Source: Ectobius pallidus (taxonomy: Eukaryota > Arthropoda > Insecta > Blattodea > Ectobiidae). From it: a DNA stretch of 64,000 nucleotides. The notes under the pieces are model-generated. The model was not told the origin of the DNA, made no database searches, and saw nothing but the letters and a program-made list of their open reading frames with translations. This document shows positions 9,990 to 20,520 of the stretch, piece by piece. How positions within the stretch are numbered: the first letter of the stretch is position 1; each line of letters begins with the position of its first letter. The stretch spans positions 40,563,825-40,627,824 of the forward strand of contig CAXKWD010000005.1 in assembly GCA_964059195.1 (NCBI GenBank), in the 5' to 3' direction. The position numbers were made by a program, and so were the translations under genes.

Positions 9990-10960
9990 GTTAGGAAGAA
10001 ATTATAAACGCTGATTACACTAATCATAATTGGTGTACTTGCCCATTAATATAGTTCGCTGGTATTTTAAACGATAACATTCCCCTGAACTTGACTGGAA
10101 AACGTGTTGAAATTGTTTAAGTTGTTTCTGTCAAACAGTCTCCATCTATTGCAACCAACAACGTTTGTAAAATTATAATTTCAGCACTTGTATACGTAGA
10201 AAGCAGAATTTGATTTAATAAAACAAAGTTTCAAAGCATTCACAGGGCACAAACGTAGAAGTGAGTTCATTAGAAATTTATTCATTGATGGAGGAAATAG
10301 GCTACACTTGAAAGAAATGTGAACACAGAGTACGATAATTCAAAGCGTATGCTATAATTGAAGAATGCTCTGGTTATCTGCATGCTAAATGAAGGATTCG
10401 GTAAATATTCATGGACTGTCAATTGCGAACTTTTTTTTATAGCACGAGGGACATCAGTTTTCCAGATCTCGCAAGCAGAATAATAAAAGTAATTTAAAAA
10501 TTTCTCGCTTTATACAGGCTGTGTAAAAAGCTGAATACAGAATAAATCAGAACATTTAGACAAACAGTTTTGCGGAAAGAATAAAAACTGAGTTGTTTAA
10601 AAGAATATATAACAAGAATTACATTTGCCTTAAGATAGGATTTATATGTTCCAGAATGCAGAGGGTATATACAACACTCTGATGTCTTTGTCACAAGATA
10701 TGAATATTCTATTTGCGTCCTCACTATAACAGTTCCATTGTATTTAAGTTCTCTAGTGGGCGGTAATAAATTCCCGACTTATTTAGATTGTTATTCAAAT
10801 GAGATCTCTAGAAAGAAAACGTATTTTATATATTTTACTTAAACTACACATGCGAGTGGAAATATAGCTTACATGCAATATCAGAGGTAGGCCTGTAAGG
10901 GATACAACGCCATAATCCGTCGACCAGTGCGGACGTGCTTTTGAAGGTTCTTGCTTATAT
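9990..10960. other. No recognised gene or repeat
   Basis: AT-rich sequence. Reading frames are short and resemble no family I know. Confidence 0.5.
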
Positions 10961-10965
10961 AACCT

Positions 10966-11822
10966 ACTAGCTTTAAAGACCCGGCGTCGCCCGGGTTTTG
11001 TATTTTGTAATTGGAAATTAACTTATGAAGGATTTTCAATGTTAAATTCTAGGTCCTTATATAGGCATTTATAATTTGAAATAGGAAGAACGACTTATTA
11101 CACTCAAACTATTCCCTCAGAAAACGCTTGATATAGTTTTTTATGGCTCATAGAGGATCTAGAATTTTGCATCTCATCGCTTGTACAGTGCACAGCAAGC
11201 CTGGTAGAGGTTTAAATAAGAAGAAACAGAAATTCCTGTAACATAAAATTGTAATATCGAGGCGGGAAATTTTCCACTCTTATGTTACCATAAAGCCGTT
11301 TTGGGGATGAAATTAAACAGAAAGCATTATCACTTTCATACTTTCCTCTCCGAAAACCTGCGATATAATATAATAATATACACATTACCATACCTCGTTT
11401 TGTTTTCTCTATGTCCAGGGTAGAGAAAGTTATGTGATTCCATTATTTTAGTGGATTTCATTCTGTAATATTTATTTATAACATGAATTATTTTGATAAC
11501 TTCTCTTATTTGTCAAAAGTGCATCTCATTTGTTTTTTCCAAGCCTATCTGATACCATTTGGCAACAATATATTCTGTGATTTGGAATTGATAATTCTAT
11601 GTAAAAAGGGATTAAGTATTTTCAAAAACATTTAATTTTTGGCATTTCGAATCAGAATTTTTCAAAATCCTTTCTTAGTGAGCACCTACATTATGAAACG
11701 AAGGTACTGTCTAAATTCCAAGTCTCTACCTGTTATAGTTTAGGCTGTACGTTGATTCCTGTCATTCAGTCAGTCAGTCATTCATTCAGTCAGTCAGGAC
11801 AAAGCCTTTTATATATAGAGAG
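10966..11822. repeat. Probable dispersed repeat starting with a GC-rich palindrome, with (TCAG)n/(TCAT)n near the other end
   Basis: It opens ACTAGCTTTAAAGACCCGGC followed by GTCGCCCGGG, and closes after a CATTCAGTCAGTCAGTCATT microsatellite (11762-11800) with TTTTATATATAGAGAGATAT. Similar GC-palindrome openings recur in many invertebrate repeats, but I cannot name the family and there is only one copy in the window. Confidence 0.4.
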
Positions 11823-11879
11823 ATATAACCTGCATCCCGGCGTGTTTTTGCTTTCTACTTCATTTATAATAAGAGGAAC

Positions 11880-12672
11880 ATGAACTCCACTAGCCTAAGA
11901 ATAAGGTACAATGAAGTTTATGGAAAATGTAATAGAAATGTTAAAAATGGTGTTCTCTGCGACCGTTGTGACAGACGGTACCATTTCGGATGCTGCAAAG
12001 TAATAAACAAGCAAGACCTACACGAAGCTGAAAAATGGTTCTGCATGCGATGTGTAGAAAGTGATCCCAATGTCGACATTATACAAAGTGAGGTAGAAAA
12101 CTACTCTTTTTTTACAGATAATAAACATTCTGCAAAACGGCTTTCAGGAATTAAAAGGCGAAAACGAAAGACTAAAAGACAGGTTGATTATATGTGAAGA
12201 AAAGTGTCTAAACATAGGAAATGCCAATAAGTGGTCGTTTGTACATACAGAGCTATCGCAGGCAGTCAAAGAATCAACTGTGGAAAGTAATAATATCTGT
12301 AATGTGTTGAATGATGTACCCGAAAATCTGCCGTGTTCAACTAGAAATTCAATGAAAGCTAAAAGTGGTTTTCGGTCTAACAAAAAAGGAGAGAATAGTG
12401 ATCGAGTACACACATTTGCGAATAGTCACGGTAGGGGTTTAGCTGAGGTTATAAGAAGGAAAGTACTTAGTATGTGTGTTCGTGGAATGGTAAAACCTGG
12501 AGAAAAAATAAATGAGGTGTTACCCAATTGTGAAAATGTAGTAGAGAAGGATGATTTTATGGTAATTATTGGTGGAGCGAATAACGTAGCCTGCAACGAG
12601 GGATGCAAAGTTATAAAAACCCTGAAGAACAAGATAAATTCTCTGCCCACCTCAAAGGTAATAATTACCTAA
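11880..12672 (+). pseudogene. LINE ORF1: PHD finger plus esterase-like region
   Basis: Frame 1 (from 11880) gives a Cys/His cluster: CNRNVKNGVLCDRCDRRYHF, then GCCKV, then KWFCMRC, spaced as in a PHD finger. After a frameshift at the T run near 12106-12113, the second frame gives a heptad-like stretch LQNGFQELKGENERLKDRL (coiled coil). It then gives a region beginning SHGRGLAEVIRRKV and containing DDFMVIIGGANNVACNEG, which resembles the SGNH-type esterase of CR1 ORF1 proteins. In that fold SHG would correspond to the GDS(H) nucleophile motif and GGANN to the GxND-like block. Such ORF1 proteins bind RNA in the retrotransposition complex. The frameshift makes this copy a pseudogene. Confidence 0.75.
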
Positions 12673-12951
12673 AAGGTATGATCTCATTTCTGAATCTGGT
12701 GTAAATAAGGCTACTATACAAACAAATGAAAAGATAAACAAAGTTTATAAACACTCTGACAATGTAACGGTTGGGGATGTTCATTCTTTTGGTAAAGACA
12801 TGTATACAACCATGGCATGCACTTAAATTGGACAGGTAAGGAAGCATTGGGTGACGAAATATGTGCTGTCTTAAAGAAACAGGTAGGCATTATTTCGAGT
12901 AAGCAACCCATTTTTCTGACATGGTAAAGCGATCAGTGTGACAAGGGAAAG

Positions 12952-13040
12952 TGAGAATCACCCCCGACTCCTTAACAATACCAAAATGTTGTAAGGAGCG
13001 GGTGGTTTCTCCTAACCTAAAACTTGACTTGATAAATTTA

Positions 13041-13076
<36 letters not shown>
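12952..13076 (+). repeat. Hairpin followed by A35 tract between ORF1 and ORF2
   Basis: GAGAATCACCC...ACTCCTTA at 12953-12975 pairs imperfectly with TAAGGAGCGGGTGGTTTCTC at 12992-13011. About 30 bp later comes an uninterrupted run of 35 A (13042-13076). It may be a small retro-inserted sequence with its poly(A) tail. I saw no target duplication. Confidence 0.5.
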
Positions 13077-13078
<2 letters not shown>

Positions 13079-13113
13079 GCCTACAGTACTCATACCATAA
13101 AGGAAATGATAAA

Positions 13114-16100
13114 ATGAAAGTGAACACACCGCAGAGTCAGAATATATTAAGAATTATTTATGTGAATATTCAATGTTTAAGACCAAAAACTTTAGAACTT
13201 AGTTCATATATACATGATTTTAAAAGTGACTTACCTTGTTTAAGTGAACACTGGTTGGTTGATTCTGAGGTCGAGTATACAAACATAGAAGGATATAAAA
13301 TTGGGAATTAGTTCTCTAGAAAAGAATGTAAAAATGGGGGAGTAATAATTTATTTAACTGAGTCCCTCAATTTTAAGAAACAAGACTTAGATCAATTTTG
13401 TTCAGAAAAAATCTGGAGGCTACAGGATTAGTGCTAGTTACCTTCAACTTAGTAATTTGATGTGTATATAGATCACCTACTGGTGACGTCAATCGATTTG
13501 AAGAGCTGTTGAAGTAGAGTAGGATTACTCCCACAACGTCTCTGGCCTTGAAGGCTAACCCAACCAGCGAGCTTCTCGTTACGTCTCGTTACCAAGATGC
13601 GCGGATTCACTGCGCGTGAGATCAGTGACCTACTGCTAGGCAGAGAGTAAAGATCATTCTCCACGTTGCCAGGGGTAGAAAATACTGTAATAGTTGAGTG
13701 GAGGGATAATGTCGGAGGGACAGAGACAGTCAACACGTGGAGTGGGATGCCAATCAGGGTGCATCTACCTCCCCTAGCCACGAACTCTACGAGCGGTGAG
13801 ACTCGCTCCTAAGGTATATACGTAAAAACCCAGAGATGTTGTGGGAGTAATCCTACTCTATGTATCTCAGTTTCACTTTAATGTTGTTATTCATGGAAAC
13901 TGTAATGGTCAATTTGATGTAACTACGCAAAGTAACACACTAATTCGATTTCAAAACTTATTAAGACAACTGAATTATTATCACATAAACATAATTCCCC
14001 CACGTAAAAATGCTTGTTTGGACAATATTATTACAAACTTTTATTGTGTGAATTCGAAACTTAGTGTTTTGCCTGTGTGGTTCTCTGATCATGATGCTCT
14101 CTTGTTTGATGTACATAATAGGGAAATAACTCATAGTCATCACAAAAATGAAATTATTGAGACAAGAATCATGACTTCTGACAATTTATATGATTTCAAA
14201 CAAGAGTTATTATATGATTTCAAACAAGAGTTAAATAATGTTAACTGGCAAATTTCTTTGTATAAATCTACTTCAATAGTATCAGCTGAAGATACATTCA
14301 ATACTTTTTTGTTTCTCTTTTACATATATTTAATAATAGTTGTTCAGTAAAACAGAAAACTATTAATCCTAAACTAAGAAAAACAAATAAAAAAATTAAT
14401 GAAGTGGTACACACCAGAACTTGAAACAATGAAAAATAAACTAACTGTATTAAGGGACATATATAAATTCTATCCAAATGAGGGTTTACAAAATGAAATA
14501 AGGAGACTTAGAAAATAATACCGAAGATGTATAAAAAATGCCAAAAAAAGGTGTTGATCAACGTTTTATTGAGACTTCGGACAATAAGTGTAAGGATGCC
14601 TGGGAAGTAATCAAGTCAGAAAGAAGTGGAAGTAAAACAGCCATTGGTAATACTATAACACCAAGTGACTTTAGTAATTTTTGCGTAGACTCAGTTATAA
14701 AAATTTCTTCTAATGTATCACCATCCGTTGATACAGCTTTGGACCGTCTTAACTTTACTGAAGTACCTGAAAATGTCTTTATCATAAATGAACTCACATG
14801 TGCTGATATCAGAAATGTCGTAAATTGTTTTAAAAACTCAAATTCAAAAGATGTTTATTGTATGTCAAATAATTTACTTAAATAAATATTAGATTGTATA
14901 TTAGTGCCATTAACTTAATGTATTAATTTATGTCTTAATGAAAGTGTTTTTCCAGGATGTCTAAAACTTTCGAAAGTTACTCCTATATATAAGAAAGGAA
15001 ATCCTGATGATGTTAGAAGCTACAGGCCAATTTCAATAATTCCAACAATAGGTAAAGTTATGGAGTATCTCATTAAAAAGCAATTATATAACTATTTTGA
15101 ATATAATAACCTTTTTAAAGCAAATCAGTTTGGATTTCGAACAACCAAATCAACTGTAATGGCCATAGACACATTAGTTGATAAAATATATGATACTTTT
15201 GAGGAAGGAGCTTATGCTCATGGAACTCTATGCGATTTAAGCAAGGCATTTTATTGTGTCAATCACAAGATACTGTTACAAAAATGCAAAGATATGGAAT
15301 CAGAGGTCATCAAATAAAAATTTTTGAATCTTATTTACACAATAGAAGACAGATAGTTCATGTAAAGAGTCAACCTTCCGATGAAAAATGTATCAACATT
15401 GGTGTCTCCCAGGGCTCTGTATTGGGACCAATTCTCTTCTTAATTCATATAAATGACATAGGAACAATAGATAATTCACCAGCTTGTATGGTAGTATATG
15501 CAGATGATACTACCTTTCTCAACATAGAGAAGAATATAGAATGTTTGCACAGCGTTGTGGAGAATTCTACTAAAGAAATATATAACTGGTTTATAATTAA
15601 TGGATTATTTTTAAACACTGAAAAAACTCAACGTATTCTTTTCTCATTGAGACCGACACATGATACTATAGGTGAGGTATCTGATAGTGTAAAATTGTTA
15701 GGAATATATATAGATAAACATCTCTCTTGGAAAACTCAGATTGCTTACGTTTGCGGTAAGTTATCTAGAGTGATCTATTTACTTGCAGCTCTACAGAATC
15801 TTGTACCAGTTGAGTACCTACGCATTTCATACTTTGCTTTTTTTCAAAGTGTAATGAGATACGGGTTGGTGCTCTGGGGAAATGGTACGGCTATGCATGA
15901 AGTCTTACTAATAAAAAAAAAGCAATAAGAATATTAACCAATTTCAGAAAATTAGATCATTGTAAACCTTTATTTATATCTGAGAGAATTTTGACAGTCA
16001 TAAATTTGTATATTTATGATGTACTGATCTTCATAAAGAAAAATGAAGAAAATTTTCCTATCAGAAATAGTGTACACAAACATCAAACACGTCTTGGAAA

Positions 16101-16270
16101 AAAATTTGACATACCATATCATCGACTCCATATAACCTCAAAATCATATAAAATTGAGGGACTCAGATTATATAATCTGCTGCCAAAGGCCTTGACTAGT
16201 CTTCCCTTAAAGGATTTTTAAAACTAGACTTCATAAGTGGTTATTGTTGATTCCATTTTATTCAATTAAA
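13114..16270 (+). pseudogene. LINE ORF2: AP endonuclease and reverse transcriptase, broken
   Basis: The endonuclease starts at about 13114 (IIYVNIQCLRPKTLELSSYI...CLSEHWL), continues to 'VYRSPTGDVNRFEELLK', is cut by a MITE at 13517-13858, then resumes with FNVVIHGNCN (family form GDFN) and WFSDHDALLF (SDH motif). The reverse transcriptase follows: FKANQFGFRTTKSTVMAID, then LCDLSKAFYCVNH, then GVSQGSVLGPILFLIHIND and VVYADDTTFL with the catalytic YADD, then KLLGIYIDKHLSWK. The C-terminus, YNLLPKALTSLPLKDF and the following LHKWLL-type region, ends near 16270. Frame changes near 15230 and several stops show that it is dead. The protein would nick DNA and prime reverse transcription at the nick. 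Confidence 0.88.
13517..13858. mobile_element. MITE (342 bp), TA duplication, inserted in LINE ORF2
   Basis: The ends are GAGTAGGATTACTCCCACAA and its complement, with about 29 bp of inverted repeat and one mismatch. TA flanks both sides (13515-13516 and 13859-13860), as for Tc1/mariner-type transposition. No transposase is encoded. Removing it would rejoin the endonuclease region, showing that it arrived after the LINE. Confidence 0.88.
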
Positions 16271-16385
16271 GAATTTGTAGAAGCTCAACGAGAAGATATT
16301 TAAATTAATCCTCAATGAAACATGTTTCATACTTTTATATACTGACGAGTTCTATTACATAATATGTATTATGTTTAGGGAACAA

Positions 16386-16387
<2 letters not shown>

Positions 16388-16436
<49 letters not shown>
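16388..16436. repeat. (ATT)n microsatellite at LINE 3' end
   Basis: About 16 ATT units directly following the LINE tail, probably the element's own terminal microsatellite. Confidence 0.9.
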
Positions 16437-16439
<3 letters not shown>

Positions 16440-16928
16440 TATTACGAGTGGATTAAACAGATTACAACAAAACAAAGGGACATACTTGAATAAGATATCT
16501 TTACTATCAAAGATTGCTGTGTCAAAAATACTTCTGTAAGAAACGTCTTTTTACATAGTATAATGGGCAAAATTTACCACATTAACCCTGTATTTTAGTA
16601 TAATTAGATACAATGTTCAGCACTCCCATGTTCTCAGTTTTGTGTCACTTCAGGTGTGCTGGCTGTAAACCCCCCTCCCACTTTTGCATTATAATTTGAA
16701 CCGGCCTGATGTAAACAAACGAAATGGACGTAACTAGTTACTGCATAGTAGGGAATTTAAATGATAAATTTATATTAAATTATTAATATTACTTTTCATT
16801 AATTTCATACTTCAGTAGCTAAATGCTTCAGTATACATAAGTTATATGATTGCATATAGGCTATTTTTCATTTCTTTATTAATTTATTTTACTTACAATT
16901 TTGTGCTTTCTTCTTTTCTATTTCTTTA

Positions 16929-17205
16929 TTGATAATTAGATCATTTTATAAAACCGGTTCGTTGAAGAGTACTGACATTGTGGTTATGGACCACATGAAC
17001 AAGGCGTATTTATTAGAGAAGACGTTTAGGATTGAGCAGAGTTTGAACAGAGTCCAAGATGTCGATATGGAGAAGAAATCTCACTTCGAGTCAAGAGTAA
17101 GAAATATGCAAGAGAAGTACGGAATACAGAATTTGAGTGATTGGTTTGTTTTCCGGTGCTAGGGGAGTTATTTCAAAATTTAGGCCTACTCTTAATGTTT
17201 TCAGA
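16929..17205 (+). pseudogene. Retroelement protein C-terminal relic
   Basis: The frame reads STDIVVMDHMNKAYLLEKTF, RIEQ, then QDVDMEKKSHFES and EKYGI. After a one-base frame change it reads GLFSGARGVISKF. From memory this matches the end of type-1 (R2-like) retroelement polyproteins, whose usual pattern is D(I/V)...(I/L)(D/E).T.R.E...(Q)..(E/D)VD.EK...E, then GL.FGARG. The base composition is richer in GC than its surroundings. Nothing else of the element is recognisable nearby. A pyrimidine-rich stretch and AG precede it (near 16938), so a host exon is a weaker alternative. Confidence 0.55.
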
Positions 17206-17337
17206 AAATTTTGTAGTAATTAAACTATTCTTTACAACCTATGGATTTAAACATATTACCAGATTTTTTGGCCATCATAAATCGTCACATGTATGCTTTA
17301 TGTAGTAGCAATAAATATCCCCCAAAATACTGTTACT

Positions 17338-17595
17338 GTTACTGTACAATAATAGTGGAAGCCCGGTCACAAAAATCACTGTAATTAGTGTGCCTCACAG
17401 TACTGCATATGACATAACTTATCTGTAGTGAGGTAGACCATTAAGGGCAATCAGTCATAGGAGAGAGGTTTCATCTGGTGTTGTGAAGTGAACTCTGGCT
17501 TAGCTCAGTTCGTAGAGCATTGGCACGGATAGCCAAAGGTCCTGGGTTCAAATCCCAGTGTCGGAGGAATTTTTCTCCTATAATATTCTCATGTC
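17338..17595 (+). repeat. tRNA-like cassette, copy 1
   Basis: About 150 bp of leader (CTGTACAATAATAGTGGAAG through CATAGGAGAGAGGTT) is followed by a 73-nt tRNA-like region at 17494-17566, then GAATTTTTCTCCTATAATAT. The tRNA-like part has D-arm GCTC..GAGC, anticodon stem TTGGC/GCCAA and T-arm CTGGG TTCAAAT CCCAG. The anticodon loop ACGGATA lacks T33. Leader, tRNA-like part and tail recur together at 37.0-37.7 kb. Confidence 0.8.
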
Positions 17596-17599
17596 AGAT

Positions 17600-18008
17600 C
17601 CGGTCAGATTGTGTATACTTTGAATATCGATATTTCGAAGTGCTGCGAGGTTGAATGCAAAAGCACAACACATCGGCAACGGTTATAGGACTAATTTGGG
17701 AGTTTATTCGATTTAATGAAGTGCGCAAGAAGGATAAATTAATATTATTGTTCTGAAAATTATTTGAAGGCATGACTGTCGTAGACAGAGATCTCACCAG
17801 ATCAATAAACCGAGCTTTGTTTCTAAGCACACACTTAAATTTATTATATACCAAATTTAATCGATTATTTCGGAGATCGAAGATACAATTTTAAAAATGA
17901 GCAACGTTATGAAACAATCAAATACATGCAGTTATTAGTACATTGTTTTGATGGCCCTTCCGTAGTTTTTTCCCGTACTAACTGAAGTCTCTTACGGTAC
18001 TTGCACAT
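17600..18008. other. No recognised gene or repeat
   Basis: Only short chance frames; no terminal repeats or domains seen. Confidence 0.45.
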
Positions 18009-18011
18009 TTA

Positions 18012-20517
18012 GGGTGGTGTGCACCATCCAGGAGTAAATCTTACTAAAGTAGTAAATTTAAGACGGAGACCTGGAGTATACAAGAACCAGTACATCTGTC
18101 TCACTCTTAAGTCATACTAATGTATGTGCTAGAGTGAGACAGACAAACCGGTTTTTGTTACGTAAGGTTCCCTTCCTAAATTTACTACTTTAGTGCTACT
18201 CTTTTAGTAACTTACTCTTTTAGTTGGTGTTGGAGAGCTCAATTGATAGTTACTTCTTTAGTTGTTACTAAAGTAGTAAGCGATTTTTACTAAAGAAGTA
18301 GTCGAATTCTGCGCAGAACAGAGCAGAAACGTTAGTGCAGCGCAGCAGAACACGTGCATTTCAATTGCCAGTATTATTCAAGTGTCAGATAATGAAAAGG
18401 AAAGGTTCGCTGAAACAATGAATATGAATTTTTTGGGTTGTTCCAAATATTACTAATGACAATCTTCATGTTTTAAAATAGGTCTAATAGTAATGTTTTA
18501 TTCATTACTAATTTTAATTCCTTCAATTGAGTATTTTCAGTTTAGTAGCCTATGTATGGGTACTGTGATTACAATTTTTGTGCAAACTATTTCTGTATTA
18601 TAATGCAAACAATTGGAATTTCCAGTTGATTTTCATAATTGATTCACTGTCAATATTATATTTATTTCTCTCATAATAATAATAAAGTTCTAAAATATAT
18701 TAAAATATTTATACTTCCTAAAGTTACATATTCTTCCCCAAAAACGATAAATCAATTATTCTATAGTTGTTTATCATAAATCTCACTATAATGAATTATT
18801 AATACTTATTGACTGTTTAACAATATTAATAAGAAGTATTACACAAAATCATGAAAAAGGGGGGATAAAAAGGATAACAAAACTAATAAGGGGCATTATG
18901 TTTCTGTCCTTTTTCAAATGCACAGAACATTTACTTAAAAAATATTACCTTATAAAAATAATAATATTACAACTGAGAAATGTAATATTTAAACAAAAAA
19001 TGGCGGTACAATATTTCGGAAGCTATGAACTCCAATAATAATTATGTAGATGATTGTGTGTTTAAAAATAATTTCAGTGACTACTTCTCTAGATCCTGTG
19101 CAGCTTCAACCTCCGGGCCCCTCCTTAAAATTTTCTTTCGGCACTCATGTTGGCATTTTTTTTCTATATAGTTTATAATGCTTCTCACTTTCCTGTCCAC
19201 AGGGTTAATTAAATAGTTAGCAGCATACTATAGACCTGCAGCATCTGTTATAGTTTATTCCCAAACATGAAAGTCTCGTCTCACTCCACCATTCGAGACT
19301 TGGGGAGTCTTTAAGGAATGGTTTTACAATGTGTCCCCTTCTCAATGTACGCTAATCCCAGAGTCAGTCAAATTTTCTTCCGATGTGGCCTGTTTGGACA
19401 TTTTTACACCTGGGTTAGAAAAAAGGACATATTATTCATTAACACTGCGGGTGCAACTATTGAACTTCTAGCTCTTATAATTATTATTATAATCTGGCAT
19501 TCGCAATGTTGTGCTTTAAGTTAAGCTATAGAAGTGTAATGTAATAAAATTAATTTACAATAATTACATTAAATCGTTTAACAATGAGAATCACCTATTG
19601 TTCAGTAATTCTATGGTTAAGTAGCAGGGGGAAGTGTTTTCTGGGTAGCTCCAAGAACGGAGGCTTTCATTTATTGGAATGTACTATACCTCGCCGATAT
19701 CTGTATCCATATGATTAGCTTGAAATACATCGTCGTTTTCTGACCCAAAGTTAGGGAGAACTGCAACATCTAAAGGCCGATCCAGCTAGGAAGATATTTA
19801 AGAGCACATGAGTTCCTTGTACCGTGCAATGCAAACGTCCCTTTCACTCACTCTTCCCCTCACCTTTGGTGGACGTCTTCCTAGTTGGATCGCTCTCCGC
19901 AATGATATTTCCACATTTGACTGGCTGAAATCACATGGATGTAGTGAGAATCTGACATCGTTTCTTCCAAACGCCAAAATTTCATGTAAGGATTTATGAG
20001 CTTAATTATTTACGTTATTAAATGCCCTACTAGGTATGGTTCGCTTAATATTTATTAAATCACTTGCCACAACTCTCATTTTTGGTATACAACCTTCTTC
20101 ATCTCAATAACTTATCCTCAGTTTGAACTATGTAATCCATTTAATGTGATATGTAACTCATAACTCACGCAAATGCCACAGAACACACTTACTCCACAAC
20201 TTTACTCCACCCCCTGAGTAGGAGTAAATATTGGCCTTATTTACTCCACAACTTACTACGTTAGTAACGTACTCCGTGTTGGTGCTCTCCACCACTTGTG
20301 GAGTAAGTTCATTTACTCTGGGAGTAAATAAATTTTTTACTTCTTTAGTACATTCCTCTATGTTGAAAGCCGCTGAGTTTAGTTTACTCCTGGTTGGTGC
20401 ACGCCGTCCTTACTAAAAGAGTACGGTTACTAAAAGAGTAGCTTACTAAAGTAGTTAGAACTAAAGAAGTAAGGCTTACTAAAAGAGTAAATGGCATGAG
20501 TTTGGTGCACGCCACCC
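18012..20517. mobile_element. PIF/Harbinger-like DNA element (2506 bp) with TTA duplication
   Basis: The left end is GGGTGGTGTGCACCA and the right end TGGTGCACGCCACCC, a 15-bp inverted repeat with one mismatch. TTA flanks both ends (18009-18011 and 20518-20520), the usual PIF/Harbinger target. Both subterminal regions are filled with words of the type TTACTAAAGTAGTAA, ACTTCTTTAGT and CTCTTTTAGTAA, probably protein-binding repeats. No transposase or Myb-like protein is recognisable among the short internal frames, so it is probably non-autonomous. An internal GGTGTTGGAGAGCTC (near 18225) and its complement (near 20285) suggest a second, inner pair of ends. Confidence 0.75.
18085..18168. repeat. 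Short inverted repeat inside the Harbinger-like element
   Basis: AAGAACCAGTACATCTGTCT...CACTC is followed by its imperfect complement GAGTGAGACAGACAAACCGG. The same AACCAGTACATCTGTC word occurs in the hairpin at 37686-37817, so it may be a small MITE family. Confidence 0.5.
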
Positions 20518-20520
20518 TTA

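Larger units (their letters stand above)
2735..9990. repeat. Large nested inverted repeat (outer arms 2735-3185 and 9435-9990; inner arms 4860-5160 and 9054-9345)
   Basis: The outer left arm reads in reverse complement against the outer right arm. Landmarks are GGAGGTGAGCGGAGGGCAGG near 2860 against its diverged complement near 9850, and a shared 'gagtagagcag..gagaaacggaaaata' region near 3150 and 9460. The inner arms are opposed copies of one protein C-terminus. The left arm is lengthened by about 1.6 kb (tandem unit plus Penelope-like insertion), and the centre holds a hAT element. Before the hAT arrived, the two inner arms were separated by only about 430 bp, because the hAT target duplication joins 5592 to 9062. 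It could be an old transposon with long inverted repeats or an inverted duplication of a repeat. I cannot name a family. Confidence 0.7.
11830..16436 (+). mobile_element. CR1-like non-LTR retrotransposon (LINE), nearly full length, inactive
   Basis: Two reading frames in LINE order: ORF1 at 11880-12672 (PHD finger, coiled coil, esterase-like region) and ORF2 at 13114-16270 (AP endonuclease, then reverse transcriptase). The 3' end runs into an (ATT)n tract at 16388-16436, a microsatellite end as seen in CR1/L2-type elements. ORF1 proteins with PHD and esterase domains are known in the CR1 superclade. The copy is broken by frameshifts, stops and a MITE at 13517-13858. A related 3' fragment lies at 24890-25745 on the minus strand. 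The 5' boundary is uncertain. Confidence 0.85.

Noticed and set aside
11880..12197. Host PHD-finger gene
   Set aside because: It is directly followed by an esterase-like region, then endonuclease and reverse transcriptase in LINE order, so it is LINE ORF1.
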